From positions 1 through 64,000 of the forward strand of contig RMBW01000063.1 in assembly GCA_004009845.1 (NCBI GenBank): 64,000 nucleotides of DNA, given 5' to 3'. Below are positions 35,881 through 48,252 of the stretch, piece after piece; within the stretch, counting starts at the first letter, position 1, and each line of letters begins with the position of its first letter. This DNA is from Davidsoniella eucalypti. Its lineage: Eukaryota; Ascomycota; Sordariomycetes; Microascales; Ceratocystidaceae. Below the pieces are notes generated by a model. That model was not told where the DNA came from. It ran no database searches and saw only the letters and a list, made by a program, of their open reading frames with translations. The position numbers were made by a program, and so were the translations under genes.

Positions 35881-38800
35881 TTTGATAATAAAAAAATTGA
35901 TATGAGAGGGTGGATTCTCAAGTGTTAGATGACGATGGCGAACGAGCAGTTCACAGTGAATATTCACAATTGTAGTATATCATATACATATACGATGCCA
36001 AGTACACTAAGATTCCTTGTCACCGAAGGCAGGACCTTTTTTAGAATGCATATACCGATATCACTATACTCATGATGAACTAGCATACATTTGTACAGAT
36101 TATCCGAGTTGTATTTTCAAGGCAGCCAGGAACGTGTTGAATGATCTCAAGACCCTAAAGGATATTGTTTTGGGAATGGCCAAAAGTATATGGTCATAAC
36201 TCTCATCATACAATTTTGACTGATATGGGGAATAGATAACTAGTGATAACTTTTTCCCTACCTTTCATTGTGATAGGACGGACTAATAAACCGTACCCAC
36301 AACTGATTTTTCAGCCCTGATCGTTGTTCCGGAACTTAGCCGGAATCATTAATAGTTATTTCACCGCGCACACAAATAATACAGATTTTGTCGGAAGAAA
36401 GCATAAATCTTTCAAGTACTACTGCACTGATGAAAAACAAAAAAATTAACTACAATGTGAGCACCTATATACTCTTGTTTTAGCTATCTACTTTTTTTTT
36501 CCCAATAATATTTTCGGGGTATTGCCAGCACTAGTTGTGGAAAGACCAATAAGGGTTGGTAGGGTTTATGTAAGCGCCCACGTAAATAAATATATGCTTC
36601 ACTATGATACACTTTACAAATATACAAGGCGGTGGATACATATATATTGACTTTCGATATGCTTTGATATCTTAAATGTCTCGCTTTGCGTACAATACTA
36701 ACTATTGGAAGTAATGAAGTGGATATTTTGGTGTACATCTATTTGACCAACCACAACACGCTACTTCCTGACTGTCATGATATATTTGTGCATTATAGGG
36801 CTTGATGTGTCATGTGTCTCGTTGGCAGGTTCTCTCCCTCGAAAATGAATTTGCCGTTGTCTTCTATTTTCATATACAATTGTGTAGGGTAAAAACAAGA
36901 GGCAGACTCTCCATAATTTGCGCTAACAAACCCGCATCACGAAGGTAAAATGCCGAGAAACGGCTATACTCAGGCGAAGAACATGCATTTTGGCGGGCTC
37001 CATGTAATAAAGCCATGTACCACTTGTACCCCCACTTGCAGCTTTCAGCATCGCCATTTCAACTACAACTCAAAACGTAGTCATATGGCATACCACAAGG
37101 ATAATATTTACATGCAACATCCGGTATATTTGCAGGTAATGAGTAAAATGTCAGTATAATTAGGTAGAATAGAATCTGTTAGACCATTGTTCCATACCAT
37201 ATGTATCATACGAGGCAACTGCCATTTGTAAGGCATTCATTGAGAATATTAGTGTAGTTCTGCAATGTTATTGTTTGAATGCTTTTTCATCTACCAACCT
37301 CCTACGAGTCCCGGCACCATCAGTCCATTGAAGAACCAAACTGAAACGGCTTCATCGTGCTTTGCATTAATTTCCTGCTCCCATTGGCGTATTTTTTTAT
37401 AGTCTTTCTGGCCTCCCAGCACAGCTGATACCCGTCAAACACCGACCGACAATCCTGCTCATTGCTCGCCAACTCGGCACGGCTATTTGAGACGAACATA
37501 ATATCACAAGAGACCGATACTAATACAATCGGCCCATTGAAATAAAGCTGTATTGTTGTATCTCACACCACTAAGTGGTCGGTGATACTGATCACTCGCT
37601 ACGTTGCGGTGAATTTCGGCTCTTTTGCGCCGTCCGTCAAACCAAACCAAGCTGTCCCGTCTACCGTATCTACAGCTACTTGTAGGCGAGTTTAGCTAAC
37701 ACCATCAATAGCTATCTCCATTTCATAAGAGGTGAGTCTATGTCAAGAAGCCTCTGCTGTAGTCATTTTTTTTCCACTCTTTTTCACTTTTTTTCTGCTG
37801 GTGATATCACTATTGCGCTGGTCATTGTGTTCCTTCAATCACTGCAACCATGACTCTTCGCGCCTAATCCCGCCCCTACTTTATTCATTCAGCTTTTGAT
37901 CTCCCTAGCATGCTATTTCTCTCCGCCAGCAACCGCGAAGTCGCGACAGATCCTGTGTTTTTCGTATGAAGACATAACTATATCTGTCTCTCCCTGTCTG
38001 GCTTGGGTGTTGTCTTCGGCTTCATCCTATCTGCTATAACATCCTGGCTTGCCAGCCTAGTAAGCCCTAAAATATTGAACTGAGTTTAGTGATTGTTTTT
38101 ATGGTTGGATGTGAAGTGCAACATCTGATCTAGCTGGGCTGACTGACCAAGGCCTTCCAAATTGACTTCACCCTGATAGCCAGGTTAATAAGCACTATAG
38201 AAGCATATATGCACATCTGTACCAGTCGAGGGGAGCCCTTCAGCGGGATCCTCCAGTCTTGAACATTCTATCTTGCATCTTTCATGGTTATGTTTTCCCG
38301 TATTGCATCAAAACTACCAGATCTGTAATATAACCTCTGAGATACCCTGACTAGGATATTTTCCAGGTCTCCAACCTCCAGCCCCTTCGACGAGCACATG
38401 AAATTCCGGTTGTTCTCATATGTCTTGTCTTGATTTTTCCTTAGGTTTTTTTCACTACTCGCCCTAGAATTTTTTAAATTTTTTTTTTATCTCTTACTTT
38501 TACTGTTGTTCTGGTTGTATTTTGTGGCTACTTACTGGTATCCAACTTACCCAACGCGCTCACTACCTCCACTTCTGTGACTAGTTTTTCTGGTATTAAG
38601 TTTTCACTTTTTTTTTTTTGCTGGCTGGCTCCGTTGGTTGCCATTTTTCTCCTCTTGTCCCGCAGGCAGATTTTCTCCTCTCACAAGCCCTCATTTCGTT
38701 CACCTCCACAGCACAACAAAATATCGTTCTCAAAATCGCATAGCTAAACCTAAACATCGACTGACCCTTCGTTGAATTCGACTTAGCTGCCTTCTGTTGT

Positions 38801-39361
38801 ACTTTGCAAACAGCGACTTATTCTGATATTCGCTAAATTGCATATTCGTCTCGTCGTCTTGTCTTCTGTTCTGATTTCTTCTCGTCTCCGAAAATTTCTT
38901 CCCCGAGAATCCGTCTAGTAGTAGCCTACACCCGCACAATTCGAGCCCTGGCTTTCTGGTTAGCATACCTTCTAGCCTTTCGCTCGTGAGGTCTCGACTT
39001 ACTTTTTGCCTACTACTTCTCATCGTATCGATTATAACTTCTGGCCCCGCCAATTTGTCGGCTTTCTCTAACCGAAGCTTTCTGCTGCTTCTCCCACCGA
39101 CTCCGTCAGGGTATCCTCATTATCCTGCCGGCGTCTACGAGTGCGGGGAGGGTTTAATTCGACTACCTTCTCCGGACGACATACTATAAAGTATAGTCAG
39201 TCCACAGGATTAGGCATAGAGTGAATCTACTCATAGTTTCCTTCTGCCTTGCAACACACCTTTCTTCCGCCTTTCCATAAACTCAATCTTCGTGATAGCG
39301 ACCAAGGAACCATCTTTCATTGTCTTCTTTCTTATCAGACAATTATTTTGAAGATTATAAA
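35881..39361. other. Gene-empty stretch and upstream region of the La-motif gene
   Basis: The first 2 kb is AT-rich with no recognisable gene. From about 37.7 to 39.36 kb the plus strand becomes pyrimidine-rich with long T and CT runs, typical of a promoter and 5' leader for the gene starting at 39362. Its purine-rich complement explains the Arg/Lys/Glu-rich minus-strand frame at 38730-39053. A short block at about 37711-37730 lies between CTAACACCATCAATAG and GTGAGT and could be a leader exon. Confidence 0.55.
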
Positions 39362-41657
39362 ATGGCTGCTTTCTCATATGCCCAGGCTGCCCAAGGAGGT
39401 CTGGCTCCTGCCTCTAGCACTTCAGCAACCGCTGGCGCTGCTCAAAACAAGTCTACCGAGTCGATAGCCGATGATATCAAGGCCAATACTCTCGAAAGTT
39501 CTGTTGATCACTTGAACAACACCGCAGCTAGTGTTTCGGGCTCTACTAGTAGCTCCGCCAATGATGCTACTACCTGCTCGTCCGAGTCTGTTCGTGATGA
39601 AGACGAACACAACGCCGATGTATCTTCTCGTCGCAACGAAAACCAATCCCGCGCACCTCCTTCTGCCGCTGCCAATCGCCGCCAGGATTCCAAGAAGTCC
39701 AAACAGGATAAGAAGAACAAAGATTCTGCTGCTGACTCTGCCGAAACCAAGGTCGAGCCGTCCAAGCCTGTTGCACTTTACGAAGCTCCTCCTCCGACTG
39801 TCAACATCTGGCAGCTGAGATTGACCGCCTCCAAGTCCCAGTCCGTCGATGCGAAGACTACTACAACTACTGAGCAACCTGCTAAATCCGTAAAAGTAGC
39901 CAATGGTAACAGTGCCATTTCTAAAGGCACTGAAGCCAACGAGGTTGAGGCTCCTGCACGTAAGCCTAGAGGAAACCGGACTTTTGAGAAGGAGTCAGCG
40001 GGACAGGCTACCGAACAACTTATCAACGACCCAACTAAGTGGCCCACCCCCGATACTGCTATGAAGGAGAAGGTTGTTGGCAAGAGTGTAGAGAAGCCTT
40101 CTGAGACCATCGTCGAAAAGGAATCTCAAGATGACGCATCTAATAAGTCCAAGCAGGTTGGCAAGAAGATTTGGGAAAAAGTTGACTTCACCCCCACTGC
40201 CCGATTTGAGACTCATATTCCCACTCATCGTGGCACTCGCCCTACTCGCGGCGGTGCTCGTGGCGGTGCTCGTGATACTCCTCCACGTAGCCACACTAGC
40301 TCGTCTAAGGATATTGAGAAGCCTACAACATCTGCTACTCACACCGGAAACAAGTCCAATGAACACAAAGAACGGTCGCGTGACAACAATGCCACTCGCA
40401 CCAACTCACAGCCTCCTAAGAAGTCCGTCGATTTTTCTGCCAAGGAGCAGCGCAAGGCTTCTGTCGCTACTCCCGCAAACGCCTCTCAAAACGCCCCTGT
40501 GCAAGCTTCCCAGAAAGAGGCCGCTCCCGTCAGTGTAGCTGTATGTGAATTCCCAAGTCTCCAAAAAAAAAAAAAAAAACCCTTCATTGAAACTAACGTC
40601 GTCCTAGGAAACGCCCGCACCTACTCTCCGTGAACGTCATGAGCATCGCGGAGAAAGAAGTCGTGGCGGAAACCGTGGTCGTGGCGGTTACCACGGATCC
40701 CACAATGGCCCTGCTCCTATCAACACCCAGCAACCATTTGTTAACAACTTTGTTCCCAACGCTTCTCGTCAAAACCTCGCCAGTCCCTCACGTCAATCTT
40801 CGTATGCTGGCAGCAACTACAACCCCCAGTCTCGTGGACATGGTCGCGGTGGCCGCAACCAATCGCTTTCCATGCGTGGTGCCAACAACCAGCGAATGTC
40901 TGTTCAAAGCAACAACTACGGCTCTGAATACGGCATGCATAACATGAGCGCGTACTCTCCGGCCTACATTGACCCTAACCAAGCCCTCTGGCCTATTGTC
41001 GGTCAGATCATTCAGCAAATCCAATACTACTTCTCGCTGGATAATCTGTGCAAAGACTTATACCTCAGAAAGCATATGGATTCCCAGGGCTTTGTCCCTG
41101 TCCAGGTTATTGCTTCGTTCAAGCGTGTCCACGAACTGACCTCGACGATTGAGATCGATCCTCTTGAGCCTGTCCGCGAAGCTTGTGCGAATCTGTCTTG
41201 GCCTGGCCCCGACGGTACAGCAGCTATCATTGAGTTTGTTATCGGTGATGATAACATTGAACGTCTTCGTCTGGCCTCTGGGTGGCAACAGTGGGTGTTG
41301 GTTGAAGCTGAAAGAATTGAGCAGGCTCGCAATGGTGGTCCTGCCTCTTTCTCCCCTCACAGCCGTATCAACAACATTTGTGCCAACCAATTCTCCCCTG
41401 TCTATGGTGGTGTTATGTCGCCCATGATGCACAATGGTGCTCCTCAGTACCATGGCTTCCCTCAGCATCACATGTACCGCAACAGTGCTCCTATCTTCCC
41501 TAATACCTATGGATATGGTAACATGAGTCCCGGAAGCAATGTGTATGCCCCCAGCTTCACAATCGGTCAGAATGGTAGTCAACTTTCGGCTAATGTACCT
41601 GCCTTCTCTCCGTCATCCTCGGTACCCCCTCAACCCACCACTGACGATAAGAACTAA
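39362..41657 (+). CDS. SRO9: La-motif RNA-binding protein (Sro9/LARP-like), join(39362..40540, 40608..41657)
   Basis: This is a cytoplasmic mRNA-binding protein of the La-related group, likely associated with translating ribosomes as yeast Sro9/Slf1 are. The product is 742 residues. The N-terminal half is disordered and rich in Ser, Ala, Lys and Glu, with an RGG-like patch at about 285-310 (PTRGGARGGARD). Exon 2 begins with a second RGG patch (about 407-420, SRGGNRGRGG). The La motif lies at about 519-591: QIQYYFSLDNLCKDLYLRKH, then GFVPVQVIASFKRV and the end near ANLSW. The C-terminus is rich in Asn, Ser, Pro and Tyr. The 67-nt intron has donor GTATGT, branch ACTAACG and acceptor TAG, and falls between codons. 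ATG 39362 opens MAAFSYAQAAQ, a family-like start. A more specific orthology than Sro9-like is not certain. Confidence 0.9.
40541..40607 (+). other. Intron of the La-motif gene, containing an A17 run
   Basis: The intron is 67 nt with donor GTATGT, branch ACTAACG and acceptor TAG. It contains 17 consecutive A (40563-40579). If retained, the frame continues for about 30 codons with a lysine run and stops at 40631-40633, before the La motif. Confidence 0.9.
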
Positions 41658-43968
41658 GCACTAGCAACCACCAACATCCGTTTGGCTTTTATTGCTTGTT
41701 ATTTATCTTGCCCCCTGGAAGCACATGGCTTGTATATCGCCATTCTTCATCATTCACAACACCACTTGTACATGTTAGCGTTTATGATATTCCGCAAGAT
41801 GGCATGATCACTTTTGCTCGCTAGATTCCTCATCTTGTATGGCTTTAGGCCTCCAGGGACGCCGTTTCTCGGTATCTTAAGTATAATAGCATCATCATGA
41901 ATGGCTATGTACTGGTCCTGCAGTCACGTGTACAAAACCTCACCCTTTGACGACTTCTCTATGATTCATTTAGGGTCCTACAGTGTGATATACATCAATA
42001 TCCACCATACCCCTTTAATGCGCTTCTTTTTTCTATTACGGTTCCCATATCCTTTCCATTCCCTTTCTTCTTTCTTCATGGCATTATTGGTATCATGTTT
42101 TTATGTCTTCATACATTACGGCAAGATGGGCTTTTTCCCCCAACGTCCAGTGTATCTTTGCGGAGTTCAATTGGTTCATTCATCTACTTTCTGTTTTTTC
42201 CATGCATATCTATTTATCAAGACACGATCCGATCATACTATCCCAAGTCACGACTGCAAGGACGGTTCATACTGGTCATTCTTGGAGTGATCTTGCTAAG
42301 CAATTCTTACTCTTCTTTTTATGAACAGACCTGGGCTATGGCGTTCTTGCGCCGGATTTCGATATCTCTACTTTCAAGTCGTATGACCAAGACGTAGTTT
42401 GGCTAGTCGATGAGTTGATTTGTTCAGTGTACACATGTGGCTTCTATAGTGGTTCAATTACTGCTGTTCATCCATGTCCCGACTTTTGACACATAAAGAA
42501 GGGAACATGGTATTCACAAAGTCTTGATGATATGCAGACTTCTCCTTTTCTCTTTCATCTTTGTTATGGTCAGGTTTCTTACTATTCACTTTTGTTTTCC
42601 TCATGCCTCGCTTTATTTACTTTTCCCCTCCCTTATGTTTTATTGTGTTAAGCGTTCATCGTCTCTAGCACAACCTTTTTGGATTCATTTTGATTTACGT
42701 TCCCTATCTTCAAACTTTGTTTATTCGCATTCTTCGTTTCTTCTATCGATACGCCAATTCTGGGATGCTAGACTTGAACCAGTTGTCAAAAAGTTTTTTT
42801 TCACTATTTTTTTTTCACTTACTTTTAAAAACTATCATTCACCTTCTATCTAAATATGATATTCATGGACAAAAAATATTTTGTTTTCTTTACTCAGGGC
42901 TATGGAATGCCTCTTTTGTTTGCACTTATATGATGATTCTTTTTCCATTCTACAAACCCTTCATCATATTTAGTATAATGTCGGCACAATATACTATTAT
43001 GTGTACAGCAAAAGACATACCCTTCGTATTCAATGTCGTTCAACCCCAACTCATGATGTGATATATCACTAGGCGTCAAAGTGTTTGTCATATCCATGTA
43101 TCATAGTCAATATGCTCGGTTCTTCCAAGGCTATCCCAATATATATACTGAATTCCAGTGGAGGCCCAAGTTGCTTAGCCTCGAAAATTCGGCGAAATTC
43201 TATGATACCTTTTCAACATAACGACATATGTTCTTCATATCTGATCATCGCATAAAATCTTTTCTCGTCATATCCATACTTTATATATATATTCATATAT
43301 TTGCTTGTTGTTTTTTCGGTTTCCTATGTTTACGGTTTCGCATCTCTATACACTCCGGTTGATATAACATCCATAATCTACTAGCATTTTTCAAGTCTTG
43401 TTTCTACATGCCATCATATTCTTTTCATATATGTCGTTAGTTTTGATACTTTACTTTCCGTTTTTCTTGCGCCGATTTCTTATTGTTTATATACTATATC
43501 AGGTTTATGGCATCTGATATCAGTATATTTCTTCTCTCTATATATATATTACATTCATTATTTTAAAGCCAATATGTTTTTCGGACTATTTTATACATCA
43601 TCTCATGAGGTAACTGTCAGTCAAGTTATTTTCTTTTCTTGTGGTTCAAGACCAAATCAAGCCTCGCCCATTTTTTCACTTATCCAATTCACACGATTAG
43701 TCCTTTGAGAGGCCAGAAACAATAATATATTGAAATTTATGATAAGTCTTCTATAGAGTGTATAAATGCTAGGTTCTTTCTGTTGTTTATAATTAGTTCA
43801 TAGATAAAACCCTAGATCTTGATGTTGCAGTTTCATCATTTAGACCCTATAACCAACATATTTAACCGTGTCATGTTTTCATTAACATTCGCTTAAAAGC
43901 TACTTTTAGCAACCCACAACTATAGATAATAAACTTTAGCCTGCCATCAAGTACGCCTGGCCCATTTT

Positions 43969-44006
43969 CTATAGATTAGTTATTACTAGTAAAAACTAAT
44001 CTATAG
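43969..44006. repeat. Perfect 13-bp inverted repeat (hairpin)
   Basis: CTATAGATTAGTT at 43969-43981 is the exact reverse complement of AACTAATCTATAG at 43994-44006, with a 12-nt spacer. It could be an RNA hairpin, a cruciform or the core of a small palindromic element. Confidence 0.8.
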
Positions 44007-44111
44007 TTCAGCTTCTACTACACTATGTCATATTCCTAATTTGTTCTTGAAATCGAGCCTCGTGATCGTAATTATGTCAAAGTTTCGATTATGCGATATT
44101 CTCATGCTACT

Positions 44112-44125
44112 GTTAGGGTTAGGGT
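44112..44125. other. Telomere-repeat match of 14 nt
   Basis: GTTAGGGTTAGGGT matches 14 nt of a (TTAGGG)n array with no mismatch; the bases on both sides break the pattern. On the minus strand it reads ACCCTAACCCTAAC. It lies in a gene-empty region, far from any end of this window. Its role is unknown; candidate explanations are given in the findings. Confidence 0.75.
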
Positions 44126-47122
44126 ACCGAAAACGGGTTACATTCGACAAAACGGCACATCAAACCTGCCAAGCGAGTTGATAAAAACAAGACGGACCTA
44201 GAGATGCGGCTATAAGCACCAGAGGTTTAATCGCCGAACAAAATCTAATGACCGCGAAATGTAATGACTAAGAAGTACTATCATCAACACCTGTTGCATA
44301 AAAGGATACACATTATGTATCTGTATACTACTAGCTAGCTGAGCAGAAAAAAAGACTGCAATCAGTAAATTACGCGCATACATGCAAGGAGAGAAATGCA
44401 AAGTCTTACTGGGAGATACCAGTTTTTGTAGCAGCTGAAGGATAGAAGGGCAGAAAGGGATTAATGGGATCATAGGAGGAAGCGAGAGATGGTAGGACTC
44501 TTGTTCCGGGATATAAAATGCTAAGAGAGTAAGTATAATAATATGACGTAGGGCAACATGCAAGGCTATTATTTCTGATGTCTATAGAATCACTAGAAGG
44601 GCAAAGGCGGGCGAAGATGGGCAAATACAAGCGGCTAAAATAGGACTTGGGACTTCTTCGAGGTGATTATGTAAGTGCATAAGTAGTCGGATGAGATTGA
44701 AAAAGGGGACAACAGAGCTTTTGATATGATTCTAGAGTATGAGGAATGGGAAATTGGGGGAGGACGGAGACACAGAGACAGTAGGACAAACCAGGCTAGA
44801 CACGAAAGAAAAAGAAAGAAGGAGAATCGACTGAATCGTCAGATATGCTACTAATAGAACAAGACAGAGCCATCGGCACAATTTGACATGTTCGTCAGAA
44901 TTAAAGATAACTACACAACCTTGTATTAGACAAGATGAAGGCAAAATATATGTGAAGATACGACTAAGAAGAAACCAAAATTCGGTGAAGGTGGTCACAT
45001 GTGGCCACATAGACGGTCGGTATAGGGGAGATATGTAAATGGCGTATTTTGAAGGGGCAATAAACGTGCTGCCTTGTATGACTGGAAGGTCGCTAGAATT
45101 TCGCCGGTATTTCGTTGGGCGGGCTGCGGCATAGCGGAGAGGTGGGCTGTGCTAAAGTGTGAGAGTTATAGTTGTATCTACATACTCCTGCATATGCAGG
45201 CCGATGAAATTCCTGGATCAATACGAGGTGGGTTGATACTAAGGCAGTAGCAAGTTGATAGTTGATTGGACTATTCGTCAAATATGTGATGAGACATTCT
45301 GGTGTGGATCGCTGAGGCCCAAGACTATATCTTTTTTCCAATTTGTGATTTGTTATTTTAGGTCTATCGTGCTTATAAATGTCGCTACTGCTTGAGAGGC
45401 ATGTAGAGCCCAGAATGTGTTTCTGATAATGCGTACTATGTAAAAAGTACCACATATAAGCATACACTCAGATCATACAGTGTTGATTATGATACACACT
45501 GGCATGACGTCGACTCAAATTTTTTTTTTTGGAGATGGACTAAGGGGTGTAAATAGCTTTAAGCTTGATCAACTGCCCTGAGACGGTCTCAAACACAGCT
45601 ACAGGCCCTGTATTTCCAAAGCATTGACGGATTTTAGTGAGAAAAGAATAAACAGCATCCCTCGATAGAAGCTAACAGTTTGCCTCTGCTTAGCGCTACG
45701 GACAACAAAGGCATGTCATGTAAGTACAATAGCCTGTTATTCTACAAGTCCTTTTTTGCCAAAGCATGAATCCCAGAGCTAAGAAGGATAATGCAAAAAA
45801 GGAGCACAGGACGAAGACGACGCGTATGACAACCAAGAACTTAGAGAGGAATCAAAGAAGTTGAAGGGATGCCGTGATGCCTACAACGAGAATTAATAAG
45901 CTTCAACGAGGAAACCAGACGTACCGGAGTCAAAGGAGGGGAAAGCCAAACCTGGAACATCTGGGCTGTGGAAATAGAGTAGCGATGCTGTGTGTCTTAG
46001 ATACCGAGGTGCTACATAGCTATTATACTCCATTTCTACCTTGGTAAAAATGAATTAAAAATTAAAAAGGTAGACCTGCTGACGTGATGGTTTGACCGGG
46101 GAATCCAAGATTGAGGCGGATTCAAAGCTCCAGAATATTCGTTGGAACCATGACGGAAGACTCATGATAAATCAATGGTCAAAGGTGAGGCATTGGAATT
46201 CGGGGCAATTCATTACTGGGCTGGGTGCAGCCTAGACGGTATCATGATCTCATAATACATATAACTATGACAAGGATCGATTAGGCGTTATGCCTATTGT
46301 ATGTGATACATTGGATAGACACTAGGGAATTAAAATCTACCTTCCGTACTTTGTGCACAATTTGACAAAGCTAATCACAATGTGATCTAGGGGCAAAAAC
46401 ATAAAAGGCATGGCCTGCATTAGGTAGAAAGCTTAGCTGGTAATGGGGATTTAGTGGTGCTGTTTTTGGTCAGGCGGACAATAACATCACAATAACAAAA
46501 TAAAGCATGTCTGTATTGTATTTCGCTTTCAGGTCTATAATTGTGCCAGTAATTTCTCAGGGAGCAAGATCTGAAATAGCCACCGAGTATCATTACTTAT
46601 TCCTGGCTGCATAATGACATATGTAGTGCCTCATAACAGACAATACCAATTAAGCCCAAGATCGATCCGATAGGCGATAGGGGACACGCCGTAAAGGGCC
46701 TGCTGGCTTCAAGGCAAAAGCATGACTTGTTGATAAAGGGCTACAGTTGTAGTTGAGTTGTAGTCCGTGTATTGTAAAGACTCCTTACCCATCGTTTTGT
46801 TCATCGTCCTTCCCTTGACGTTTCTAGACCCCTTGAAAACTCCGTTAGAAGATGCTGTCAAAAATATGGCGCTTGGACGCCTCGCTTGATAAAGAGAACA
46901 TCCCAAGAATTATAGGCCTTGATAAACCGTGCTCGGTAGAAGATCTAGACTTCTTTATCCGTCGGCCCGGAAAACAAAGATAATCTGACACTATAATGTC
47001 ACTGGTCTCGCCCCATATTGGCAGATCCAAATGGCTACGGATGCACCAGCACAAAGACGGACATGGCCATGCATTTAAAGCAACATTGGGCGTTTGGATG
47101 AGACTATAGCTGTAGATGGCAT

Positions 47123-47150
47123 TGTGACGTTCGGCCTGTGACGTTCGGCC
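47123..47150. repeat. 14-bp tandem duplication containing TGACGT
   Basis: TGTGACGTTCGGCC is repeated twice without a gap (47123-47136, 47137-47150). Each unit carries TGACGT, a CRE/AP-1-like half site for bZIP proteins. It lies about 620 bp upstream of the TATA box of the DUF3824 gene, so it may be an upstream control site; this is inference. Confidence 0.6.
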
Positions 47151-47771
47151 GGTAATAAATATATAAGAAGAAAGAAGTAGATATGAGGACAATGGAAAGC
47201 TATCAGTTGGTCGTAGAACGTCGAGATGTGATGCCGAGCTAGTCGGCCGTGTCCTCAACAACAGCCTCAACAATACCTAACCTAGGTCAAGACAAGATAC
47301 ATATGTATCTTTCTTTTTTCCCCGGCCTCGATCATTTGGCTTATTTTTATGGAGCATGTAGTAGCGACTGGAAGCCTCAAAGTCCGGCAGACTCGTCGTC
47401 ATTGTGAACCCAGTATCTAGCGTATAATTAGCATAGCCTACTTTGGCCTTTTTACGGTTTCCCTTTTGGACCCAGGATGTACGTAACTATGTAGGCTGGC
47501 CAGAAACGTAAGATAGAAAAAAAGAACAATACAAAAGACAAACACACATAGCTAGGCTCAGGCGGTCTCTTGGGTTGTCGGTGCTGATACCAGGTCACGT
47601 AACTACCATCGTTCCATTCCGCCCACCATTCTCCTCTTCTACTTGTCGGCTAATAAGCAGATAGATATCGGGAGGCGGCACGGCAACGAAAAAGAACCAA
47701 AAAGTGCAGGCAGTGAAAGAAAGAAAAGTAACAAGTTGAATAAAGGATGGCCCAGATCGGCTCTCAGAGAG

Positions 47772-47779
47772 TATAAATA
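47772..47779 (+). promoter_or_regulatory. TATA box for the DUF3824 gene
   Basis: TATAAATA matches the TATA consensus and is followed after about 40 bp by a pyrimidine-rich stretch that would serve as the leader. It is about 480 bp before the start codon, implying a 5' UTR of roughly 440 nt. No closer TATA box is evident. Confidence 0.55.
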
Positions 47780-48252
47780 GAACGCCCTCCCTGCTTCAGA
47801 AAAGCTCAGACGGTGCTTGCTGTAACATCTTCTTTCCCCATTGAACCTTCCTTCCCTCTACGTCAAACCTGCTACTGACCCTAGTATTTATTCTTCTGTT
47901 ACTGAGATATAAGCAGTAAAAGAACAAACATCAACACACAGACAATTATACGTGACCTTATCTGAGGTTTCCCTTGTGTCGGAGAATTCCCAACTCGTCC
48001 TCCAAGCCTCTCAACGATTTCCCCCAATATTACAAAGCTGGCTTCTCTTCCTCTCGTTCTTTATCTTTCTTCTCTTTTCTTCTCTTCTCTGTAGAAGCAT
48101 TGTTGATAGCTTAAGATCCTACCACACAGCTGTCTTTCTATCTACTAGACATCCAATCCTTATACATCTATACTGCCTGATAAGCTACCCTCGTCTAACA
48201 GACACCAGCTTTGGCATACCCTTTGTTCTTTGTGCCATATCACTCATCCACA

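Larger units (their letters stand above)
41658..48252. other. Gene-empty stretch of about 6.6 kb
   Basis: No frame matches a known family. From about 41.9 to 43.9 kb the plus strand is rich in T and pyrimidines, which generates Phe/Leu/Ser-rich chance frames. The right end (about 47.77-48.25 kb) is the promoter and leader of the DUF3824 gene. Notable small features are a perfect hairpin at 43969-44006, a telomere-repeat match at 44112-44125 and a 14-bp tandem duplication at 47123-47150, listed separately. Confidence 0.6.

Noticed and set aside
38730..39053. 107-codon minus-strand frame rich in Arg, Lys and Glu
   Set aside because: It is the complement of the pyrimidine-rich leader of the La-motif gene; composition alone explains it.
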